NCBI GenBank assembly: GCA_025399215.1
Contig: MU621119.1
Span: forward strand, 1 to 64,000
Direction: 5' to 3'
DNA from: Globomyces pollinis-pini
Lineage: Eukaryota; Chytridiomycota; Chytridiomycetes; Rhizophydiales; Globomycetaceae
DNA: 64,000 nt
Shown: positions 56,989 through 64,000 of the stretch, one piece after another
Layout of the letters: every line of letters starts with the position of its first letter
Position numbering within the stretch: position 1 is the first letter of the stretch
Translations under genes and position numbers: made by a program
The notes under the pieces: generated by a model
Databases searched by the model: none
Told to the model about the DNA's origin: nothing
The model's input: only the letters and a program-made list of their open reading frames with translations

Positions 56989-59250
56989 TTAAACATTGTC
57001 CAAAAAGTCCCAAATACCACTCGGAAGCATGTGGAAAAATTCTGGATCACTGGACTTGGTAACCACTTGAGCGTCTTGTGTAAACACAGTTTGGTTGCCT
57101 CCAGTATGAGTAACCAGCATTTGTTGCAACGAATATCCATCACGTTGCAGCTCAGTGAGAGATTCACACCACCGTGATCGAAGTTGTTCATTTCCCTTCA
57201 ACACGCCATTGCCTTTTCGCTTACAATAAAAACGGTCTGGATCTGTTGTATCGCACGCATTTACAGCTTCTTGTTTGGAAATACCCTTCACAAACTTGAC
57301 TTGAACTAAGTACACAGTTTTGGTTTTCATGCACTTGTAAATGATATCAGGTCCACACATAGGGTCTGGGAAACAAACTTGACTTGAATCGTTACGTCGT
57401 AAATGTTGAAACACAAATCCATTAGATGCTTTGATGTTTTTGGCAGCATCAGGACCAGAATAGTTGGATACTAAAGCAAAAGCAACTAAATATTCCACTA
57501 AATAACCAACCATTTGAGGCTTTGGGTATTTAGCAATGTTCTTTGCAAAGGACATGACAATATCAGCAAAAGGAATGAAATAGCGAAGGCATTCAACTAT
57601 TGCTTGTTCTTGTATTACAATATTTTGGACGATTCCACCTGATACTTCACAAAATCCTAACCCGTATTGTATTGCTGCAACACAATTCTCATCATCATTA
57701 GCAACACTAAAGCGAAGTTCACCTGTCAAAATTAGTTCAAGAATTCCATCCCGAATGATAGTCCCAAGTGTGTCACCAGCAATAACTCGTTCAAGCGAGC
57801 GCACGTTATTTTCAATATCCCTTTTGAATAATCTCAATGGGAAATTATGCCCGTGTATTATTGATATACCAGAGACGAATTTACCGATAGCAAAATCAAT
57901 ATCTTTTGATTCCATATATACTTCAAGAATATAGGCTACAAATTGTGGTCTTCCGTGGCATAAGTCAAAGGCTGATATTCTTGAGACAACATAATCAACC
58001 TCTTGTATTTCATGCTCTTGTAGAAATTGATAGGCATACACTTCAATATCTTTTCTGGACAGAGGGTGAAAATATGACACAACTTCATAGTTTGCCATTT
58101 GAACATTCTTCATTGTACCGGACTCCAGTGCTTCTTTGACATATTCAAAGTTAATACCAGTGCCAGCTAGTAAGAAATGAGGGTAACACTGCATCATATT
58201 GGAATAGTGTACCAACGGAGAGAAAAAAGGTCGTTTAGAAGTACTTCCTGGTATTTGATACAAGGCAGCGCTTCTTACACATCTTTGAATATGATCAATG
58301 ACAATCAATGGGTAAGGATTTATAATTCCAATTTCAACAGATACTCCCTTTTCCCAAAGAGCCTTAAAAACAATTTCAAAAATATCAACTCCAAAGAATG
58401 CAACAGGGTGGAGTTGTGCCAAAAGAATTCCAGGCTTTTCGAATCCTTTGTCCATCAAATACTTGCAAATAGCAGCACGAACAAAGTACAACAAGTGAAT
58501 CGCATGTTTGACTTTAGAAGGATAGTAGTCGCAATAACTCTGGCACTCATTTAAATCAGCAGAGCCAAAATCTCTTTGAAAACCCGTGGTTGTGAAATAG
58601 TATCCAAAATTTGCGTAGAGTAATTCTAAAAGCATCCTTGTCTTTCCTGCCCCAGAAACACCAAGAATTAACTTGACATTATCAATATCATCAAGGTTGT
58701 ATCTAGTTATTCTTCTATCAAGACGATACTCCAAACAGTCGTCTTGGAACATCAATTCCACGCTGTTGGGGTTCGGAAGTTTGACAATAGCCTTCTCCAA
58801 ACGGTATAGAAGATACTTAAGAGTGTCACAAGGCTTTTGCAGGTCTAAACTATTCGTTCGAATTAAGTATTCATCCCCAGTGGTTTGCACAAATTGGGAA
58901 TTAGAAACCATATTCTTAGCTGTTCCTGCTGTTATTGGGGAAGAAATGCCTCTATTTACGTCTCTCTGCAATTTAGTAGTTTGCTGCTTTAGAAGCTCAA
59001 CAATTTGCTTCTCTAGAGCAAGTTTTTGCCTCTTCCGAGCAAGGCTTTCATAGTCAATTTTGAGGGCTTTCTTTAGATATTGGTCAATTTCAACGGCAGT
59101 AGCATTTGGATTCTTTTGAATAAAGTCTTTTGTATATTCGTCATCCAAATAACTAACAGATGCAAGCTTATTGTCATAATCACTCTGTGCCTTTTCAACT
59201 GCTTGGTTTGCTTTTGCTATTGATTGCTCGAGTTCTGTGGGGACTTGCAT
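56989..59250 (-). CDS. Crinkler-like P-loop NTPase with C-terminal nuclease
   Basis: Single-exon gene of 753 residues. Residues 1-100 are a charged helical stalk (LEQSIAKANQAVEKAQSDYD, KIDYESLARKRQKLALEKQ). A P-loop NTPase follows: Walker A GVSGAGKT at 197-204 and a Walker-B-like PLIVIDH at about 315-321. Near the C-terminus GPDIIYK...VYLVQVKF has the D...QxK pattern of a PD-(D/E)xK restriction-type nuclease. This NTPase-nuclease combination is that of Crinkler (CRN) proteins of oomycetes, chytrids and Mucoromycota, some of which act in host nuclei. A typical N-terminal ubiquitin-like header is not in this frame; either it is absent or sits on an undetected upstream exon. Absence of introns in a genome full of them suggests recent arrival or retrocopy. 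Confidence 0.8.
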   Translation of the reverse strand: MQVPTELEQSIAKANQAVEKAQSDYDNKLASVSYLDDEYTKDFIQKNPNATAVEIDQYLKKALKIDYESLARKRQKLALEKQIVELLKQQTTKLQRDVNRGISSPITAGTAKNMVSNSQFVQTTGDEYLIRTNSLDLQKPCDTLKYLLYRLEKAIVKLPNPNSVELMFQDDCLEYRLDRRITRYNLDDIDNVKLILGVSGAGKTRMLLELLYANFGYYFTTTGFQRDFGSADLNECQSYCDYYPSKVKHAIHLLYFVRAAICKYLMDKGFEKPGILLAQLHPVAFFGVDIFEIVFKALWEKGVSVEIGIINPYPLIVIDHIQRCVRSAALYQIPGSTSKRPFFSPLVHYSNMMQCYPHFLLAGTGINFEYVKEALESGTMKNVQMANYEVVSYFHPLSRKDIEVYAYQFLQEHEIQEVDYVVSRISAFDLCHGRPQFVAYILEVYMESKDIDFAIGKFVSGISIIHGHNFPLRLFKRDIENNVRSLERVIAGDTLGTIIRDGILELILTGELRFSVANDDENCVAAIQYGLGFCEVSGGIVQNIVIQEQAIVECLRYFIPFADIVMSFAKNIAKYPKPQMVGYLVEYLVAFALVSNYSGPDAAKNIKASNGFVFQHLRRNDSSQVCFPDPMCGPDIIYKCMKTKTVYLVQVKFVKGISKQEAVNACDTTDPDRFYCKRKGNGVLKGNEQLRSRWCESLTELQRDGYSLQQMLVTHTGGNQTVFTQDAQVVTKSSDPEFFHMLPSGIWDFLDNV

Positions 59251-59587
59251 TGATTCTAAAAAGTTGAAAAAAAAATGATCTTTAGATCAAACCTGGATTC
59301 TTTGAATATTTATGCGCATCATATTGGAATATTAGAAATGAATTATGCAAGCAAGTGTACTTGTCCCTCTCATTGTATTCTGTCGTTGAAAGCGATAGGT
59401 GTCACGTACAGAAATCCAATCTGGACGGTTGGATCAGAAATTGTACAATATACGAGGATTTTTATTCAACTATTGTAGATTTCGATGACTGCTTAGTCTC
59501 ATTTTGTCTTTCAGTGCATTCAAGACGCGCCAATAGGCTAAACCAAAATGGTATCAAACACTCTCACATATTACAACATCCTTTATT
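59251..59587. other. Upstream region of the Crinkler-like gene
   Basis: About 335 bases. It contains dispersed-repeat copy B. A possible splice acceptor (CAACTTTTTAG) lies six bases before the Crinkler-like ATG, so an upstream exon cannot be excluded. Confidence 0.45.
59432..59531 (+). repeat. 100-bp dispersed repeat, copy B
   Basis: Partner of 49831-49930 (about 12 mismatches in 100). Lies 180-280 bases upstream of the Crinkler-like start. Confidence 0.85.
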
Positions 59588-60850
59588 TTAGTTTTTCAGA
59601 AATAAAGATCGATCCACTTTATCACCAAAGAATGCAAAGGCATTTTCTATTGTTCAAATACAATTATTCACATACCATATAGAATCTTGGCTTTCTCTTC
59701 ATCAGACAAGGACTTGGCTGCCATGACTAAATCACCTGGATGATGCTCTCCCACTACAATTAATCAATGCAATAGAGATTACAAGGGAATGGGTAATCAC
59801 TTCCGAGTATAATTTTATCAATCCCAATTTTTTTGATTAGAAATTGTAATGCATCTTCATCATGAATAAGTGAATCACACCAGAATCTTCCAATATATGA
59901 AAGTGGATTGATTTTGTTGTTGGTGGCAACCTGGTGGTTAATCAACTAGTTGTACTATATCAGGTCGAACTTGGAAACCATGCTCGATACGACCTAATGT
60001 GTATGGAAATGCTCCACCAGCATGAGCAAAACAAAATTTAATTTTTGGGTGTCTTTCCAACACACCACCAAAGATTAGAGAGCAAATAGCAATGGTTGTT
60101 TCACAAGGCTAACATCAACACAACTTTCAACATACCATTCCGATCAACCATGGGAACCAATATTTTTCCATTCGACCACCTTGTTCCATATCCCAAGGAT
60201 GAACAAAAATAGGGACATCCAATTCTTCACATGCATCCCAAATCGGTTCTAGTTCAGGTGCATCCAAGTTCCAATCTAAGAGATCAGGTACACTTGTATT
60301 ACCATTAATATGACTTCCAATTTGAATACCAGCCAAACCTAATTCATTCACACACCGTTTCAGTTCTTGAACAGCTAAATCAGGAGCTTGCATTGGAATA
60401 GTTCCCAGCCCAATGAATTTGGTTGGGTATTGTTGGCAAGTCATTGCAATATCGTCATTAAGATACCTACCATGAACTCAAAATAGTATACTTTGACAAA
60501 TCCAAACAATGATCAGGTTTAGCCCAATAATTGAATAACACAGGGATAGTAGACAGTACTTGAACAGACACATCATCCTTTTCGCATTCCTTGATTCGTT
60601 CTTCAGCATCCCAACAATTACAACACTAGTATTAATTTATGGCCAACAAACAATATCTCTGAACGGTTTGCCATCCAACATCATTCTTTTCTTTCCACCT
60701 TCAATATCCTCAGTACTTATCCAACCTCCATACCCATATTTACTACTACTTAGACATAAGGCATTACGATGATAAATCGGGGAGTCTCGATGGCAGGATA
60801 TGTGTATGTATATCAACTCGCATTGGTTTCTTGCTTTCAGTTTCAGTCAT
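59588..60850 (-). CDS. ACMSD: ACMSD-type amidohydrolase/decarboxylase
   Basis: Eight exons: 60768-60850, 60652-60742, 60492-60625, 60136-60466, 59956-60108, 59783-59930, 59676-59753, 59588-59646 (introns 25-29 nt), 358 residues. Strong match to 2-amino-3-carboxymuconate-6-semialdehyde decarboxylase: VDIHTHILPSRLPDL (metal HxH), KYGYGGWIS, LSTIPVLFNYWAKP, FIGLGTIPMQAPDLAV, FVHPWDMEQGGRMEKYW, FCFAHAGGAFPYTLGRIEHG, LGSDYPFPLGEHHPG. ACMSD diverts the kynurenine pathway from quinolinate/NAD synthesis toward picolinate or glutarate catabolism. Catalytic His and Asp positions are all there. The ATG at 60823 is an alternative start, closer to the animal protein. Confidence 0.93.
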
Positions 60851-61158
60851 TTCGATAAAACTTTTGTGTGGGGGGAAAGGTGGGTTTTAGTAACACTGAA
60901 GCCTAGTCACATGGCGGTTTGAAAAACTTGTGACTGGACATTGAACTTGAACTATTCTTGATGTAAAGAAAGAGATTGTAATTGTTGTTGATGTGTGGTG
61001 GTGGGGATGGATGAGATTGTGTTGTTCGCGTGTTGAATCGCTCGTATAGTGTCTTGTAGGTCAAGTTTTTTGAACACAATCAAACATGACTGACTATCAA
61101 ATAATTGTAATTATAATAAAAATAATGATGCAATATGTTTATTGTCCACCACTTTAAA
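60851..61158. other. Intergenic, nothing recognised
   Basis: About 310 bases; GT-rich in the middle (GTTGTTGATGTGTGGTGGTGG near 60983-61003). Promoter of ACMSD and 3' end of the next gene. Confidence 0.45.
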
Positions 61159-61950
61159 TCACTGATCTCGAACTTTCTTTGAAGTACCTTGCACAGATCC
61201 TTCCATCAAAACATGATTTCGCTTCAATAATGAATCCTTAACTTTTCCTGATCGTAGTCCAACCGTGAACTCATCATCAGCCCCATACAATTCACGTTCT
61301 TCAATCAAATCCACTATTTCCTCTTCAACAATAATTTCCTTTTCAATACTGTTTATGCTGCTACCTACTGCAGCTTGTGGGGTATCTAGGTTGTAGAGTT
61401 CATGGTCTGGTGGTATGGTTTCGTAAACTGATTCTTGATCAGATATGGACGTTTCGGAATCCGTATCCTCTTCTGAACTTAGTATGAAATCATCATCTTC
61501 ACTTGAATTTTCTTCTTGTAGTTCAAGTATTGTTGATTTATCAGCAATTTGTTCTGTTAGTTTGCCTTTTCCTTTATCCATATGGGATGAACCACCCATC
61601 TTTCCTTTTCCTTTATCAACTCCAATCACTGACTCGTTCGATTTTCCTTTTCCTTTATCAACTCCGATTACTGACTCGTTCAATTTTCCTTTTCCTTTAT
61701 CAACTCCAATCACTGACTCGACCAGTTTTCCTTTTCCTTTATCTTTTATGGGAACTGAATTATTTAAAGGTTCTTTCAAGTTTGAACTAGTCAAGGTGCA
61801 TTCACTTATGACTTGATCAATGTGAATATCTTTTGTGAGCTTTTCTTTCCCTTTTATATCTTTGAGAATGTGTAAACTACCGTTTTCTGTACCATTATTT
61901 TTCTTCATTGATTGATTCTGAAGTTGTAAGTCTAACGGTATTTCTTGCAT
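61159..61950 (-). CDS. Acidic protein with tandem DKGKGK repeats
   Basis: Single-exon gene of 263 residues, no recognised domain. Residues about 70-130 are four to five tandem copies of a 14-residue unit, VDKGKGKLNESVIG, encoded by a 42-bp minisatellite. A Ser/Glu/Asp-rich acidic part follows (SSEDDDFILSSEEDTD), then IEKEIIVEEEIVDLIEE and a basic tail (LRSGKVKDSLLKRN). The protein is hydrophilic throughout, no signal peptide or helix; probably disordered, perhaps nuclear. A 73-bp piece of its coding region recurs at 49994-50066. Confidence 0.6.
   Translation of the reverse strand: MQEIPLDLQLQNQSMKKNNGTENGSLHILKDIKGKEKLTKDIHIDQVISECTLTSSNLKEPLNNSVPIKDKGKGKLVESVIGVDKGKGKLNESVIGVDKGKGKSNESVIGVDKGKGKMGGSSHMDKGKGKLTEQIADKSTILELQEENSSEDDDFILSSEEDTDSETSISDQESVYETIPPDHELYNLDTPQAAVGSSINSIEKEIIVEEEIVDLIEERELYGADDEFTVGLRSGKVKDSLLKRNHVLMEGSVQGTSKKVRDQ
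61601..61745. repeat. 42-bp coding minisatellite
   Basis: Units start at 61601, 61643, 61685 and 61727 (last one partial); a diverged copy of the TTTCCTTTTCCTTTATC core precedes at about 61561. Units differ by one to five bases and keep the reading frame. Confidence 0.9.
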
Positions 61951-62117
61951 GTTAGTCTAATTCTTCAATACCTTTTTCCTTCATTGATGATGTGTTTCTA
62001 TAAAGGTGAAAGAAATTCACACCAATTTTTATTGAACAGTAAAAACTTTAAAGATCAATTCGATGATTTGTGTGGATGAAATGAAACTACTTTATGATTT
62101 ATTGAAAAACTATTAAA

Positions 62118-62942
62118 TTAAGTCATTGAATCGATCAAAGAATCTCTGAATTCATTGACAACAAAAGTAGGATTTCTCTCTTGCAGTTTGAAGATAGATT
62201 CGATCACACTTAATTCAGTAGAAGTGGTATCTAATCCAGCAAAAGCAGTCCAGTCATTAACAACCAAACCACCACCGATGTGGTCAGAACCTCTATTGAC
62301 AGTTCCAGCCTAAAGTTAGTTGAAGCATTGAATTACCACCAAAGGAATTTGTAACAGAGAAGACAATTCATCTTGGTCTTGAACAGTAGTTTTTGGGTGC
62401 ACCAAACCACCTGTATGTTAATTTTAAAATAAATGTACCTTGGTTGCTTAGTGCACAGTAGCTTCCCACCAAAACGTTACCAGCGATAGTTTCACGGAAA
62501 ACTTCAACCTTTAAAGTATCTGCAATAATTTCTTCGGTTTCTCTGTCGACATCAGGATGAATAAGAGCAGCATAATCATTGCAAGCAATAACATTTCCCA
62601 AAGCTGATAATCTTTCTTCAATACGTTGAATATGAACAGCATCAGGCAAAGCATTTCTTATATGTTGTAATTCCTGGTCAGTGGTTGAAGAAGGGACTAA
62701 AAGTCCATGTCTATTTCCAGCAGTGAGTCTTCCAATGATTCTGTTTCCTCCAATACTTGTATGAATTAGAGGAATGACATCGGATAATTCACTTTCAAAG
62801 ACACTTTTTTTATTAGTGAATAGTGAATAGTTTACCTGTAAAAGTTTTCTGAACCACCGATGGCAACTAAACCATAAGAGTTTGTTAATTTTGAGAATAC
62901 ACCGATATCATTTGAGTTTTCGAATTGAGCACGTACAGCCAT
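62118..62942 (-). CDS. TIF6: Translation initiation factor eIF6
   Basis: Four exons: 62836-62942, 62439-62803, 62340-62410, 62118-62309 (introns 32, 28, 30 nt), 244 residues, as in all eIF6 proteins. It binds the 60S subunit and blocks premature joining to 40S. Characteristic start [130 protein letters not shown]. Complete. Divergent from a p24 gene across a 335-base promoter with repeats and TGA(C/G)TCA sites. Confidence 0.97.
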
Positions 62943-63277
62943 TTTTTAATTATAAAGAAAAAGAAAGAAAATATTTAGAATTGAATGAGTCAAAAAAAGA
63001 AAAAAAAAGGTGTGTTTTATAAGAGATAAATGAGTCATTCGATGCTGGAAATGAAGGCATAATATGACTCAATTAAAGTGTACACTTGTAAAGTGAATGA
63101 GAATATAATATGACTCAAAGTGTACACTTGTAAAGGGAATGACAATATAATAGAACTCAATTAAAGAACTAATTGATATTCAAAAAAACTTGAACTATCT
63201 GAATATCATTTAATTTACTTACAATTGAATTTCAATCATGTTGGTCTAATAAATTGTCTCTTAAATTTCTTTCTTTC
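62943..63277. promoter_or_regulatory. Divergent promoter with AP-1/Gcn4-type sites
   Basis: TGA(G/C)TCA occurs at 62986-62992, 63031-63037, 63065-63071 and 63111-63117, between eIF6 and the p24 gene. The last two lie in a tandem repeat that also carries GTGTACAC palindromes. Such sites bind AP-1/Gcn4-family bZIP factors; this is inference from the motif only. Confidence 0.6.
63059..63166 (+). repeat. Two and a half tandem ~42-44-bp repeats
   Basis: Units begin at about 63059, 63103 and 63145 with ATAATATGACTCAA, AAGTGTACACTTGTAAAG and GGAATGACA; the third is partial. Confidence 0.8.
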
Positions 63278-64000
63278 ATGATTCCAATACTCTTTTTCAC
63301 TACACTATTCTTACAAATTACTGCATTTCATTTTTACGTAGATGCTTCTGAAGTAAAATGCTTTACTGAAGATATGGGTGAAGATTTTAGAATCACTGGT
63401 ATCTAAAAACTACTAAGTCAAGGTTACTATAAAATGTTAATCATGGACTCTGTCACCGGACTCTTCAAAGAAGACATCAAATCTACAATGAAAATTACAG
63501 TCTTTGTAATCTCTCTTGTAATTCATATTATAGGCATTAGGGTCAGATCATCAAGTTGTCGATACTACTGGAAGTTCAAAAGGGAAATTTACCTTCAATG
63601 CTGCTGAATCTTCGTTGCATCAGATATGTTTAACTCCATTCGCACCTGGTTGGTATACTACCAAAGCGGTATGTGTTGTTCATCTAAACCATGATTCTTA
63701 GAAAGTTTACTTTGAAATGAAATATACAGATGAAGAAGAAGAAACACCCGATAGCAAATCAGAAGACTTTAAAGGTATCAATTTTATAAATTTAATATTC
63801 AGTTACTTCCAAGATGGCCAAGAGTGTTGGTCAAACCATTAGAGCAATAAGGAGTGATATTAATGCTCAAAGAGTATTCATCTTTCAAATTTATTGATAT
63901 CTTAGGAAATTGAACATGAAGTTCGTGAATTAAGTGAAACTGTCAACTCTCGCACTTATCAATTTACATTGATACAAATTTTCATTCTAGGTATTCATAC
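63278..64000 (+). CDS. p24/TMED cargo receptor (partial, runs off the end)
   Basis: Exons 63278-63398, 63423-63499, 63534-63668, 63702-63774, 63803-63873, 63906-63990; introns 24-34 nt. The next donor (GTATTC) begins at 63991 and the last exon is outside. Signal peptide IPILFFTTLFLQITA, then the GOLD domain: FYVDASEVKCFTEDMG with the first Cys, FTFNAAESSLHQICLTPFAPG with the second Cys, VYFEMKYTDEEEE, and a coiled coil (IEHEVRELSETVNSRTYQFT) leading into the membrane helix (LIQIFILGI). p24 proteins cycle between ER and Golgi in COPI/COPII vesicles. The cytoplasmic sorting tail is missing, so the subfamily is not assigned. Confidence 0.88.

Noticed and set aside
61445..61816. Plus-strand frame rich in PFPL repeats
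   Set aside because: Complement of the minisatellite in the acidic-protein gene; shadow frame.
1..64000. CRISPR array, insertion sequence or prophage
   Set aside because: No regularly spaced identical repeats, transposase or phage genes; the sequence is eukaryotic with spliceosomal introns.

Overview
The window looks like nuclear DNA of an AT-rich, early-diverging flagellated fungus (chytrid-like or a relative). Fungal markers are an Svf1-family protein, a Pff1-type vacuolar M28 peptidase, ALG7, a MED22-like Mediator subunit and peroxisomal acyl-CoA oxidase. A 6.5-kb LRR/IQ gene resembling LRRIQ1 points to a flagellum, and a Crinkler-like NTPase-nuclease gene is typical of chytrids, Mucoromycota and oomycetes. 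No species is assigned.

The dominant property is splicing. Reading exon by exon I placed about 150 introns in 29 genes, and nearly all are 20-43 nt, most often 24-33. They have GT..AG ends (one GC..AG) and usually a TAAC/CTAAC/TAAT-like branch motif close to the acceptor. Most genes are therefore broken into several short reading frames; the coordinates below are for the whole spliced gene, with exons in the evidence.

Layout. 1-6.1 kb: end of a CBM20 protein, a secreted PI-PLC-like protein, selenoprotein-O homologue, a multi-pass membrane protein, DJ-1. 6.4-11.1 kb: two paralogous F-box genes and an F-box/ankyrin gene. 11.4-20.5 kb: RhoGAP, PIG-V, cullin-4, SMYD-type SET/MYND, and the head-to-head pair SAP30BP/PRKRIP1, both spliceosome-linked. 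20.7-27.2 kb: LRRIQ1-like. 27.4-36.2 kb: tetraspan protein, prenylated coiled-coil protein, two tandem secreted proteins, glyoxalase II, MRPL46, RCC2, HMG-box protein. 36.2-45.3 kb: a full ABCA transporter and acyl-CoA oxidase, separated by a 1.6-kb accessory island with a palindrome, a duplicated splice junction and a long foldback hairpin. 45.8-56.6 kb: MED22, a PEX26-like protein, SVF1, an RBM18-like RRM protein, FAHD1, ALG7, a DUF4602-like nucleolar protein, Pff1. 57-64 kb: the Crinkler-like gene, ACMSD, a repeat-containing acidic protein, eIF6 and the start of a p24 gene that runs off the end.

Working together: acyl-CoA oxidase and a PEX26-like tail-anchored protein suggest a peroxisomal theme near 43-47 kb. 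ALG7 and PIG-V serve N-glycan and GPI synthesis, and p24 serves ER-Golgi transport. Cullin-4 and the F-box proteins belong to ubiquitin ligases (the F-box proteins would use a different cullin). Otherwise this is an ordinary eukaryotic gene order with short intergenic gaps. The least explained parts are the 41.1-42.8 kb island, the dispersed repeats at 49.8-50.1 and 59.4-59.5 kb, and the intron system itself.
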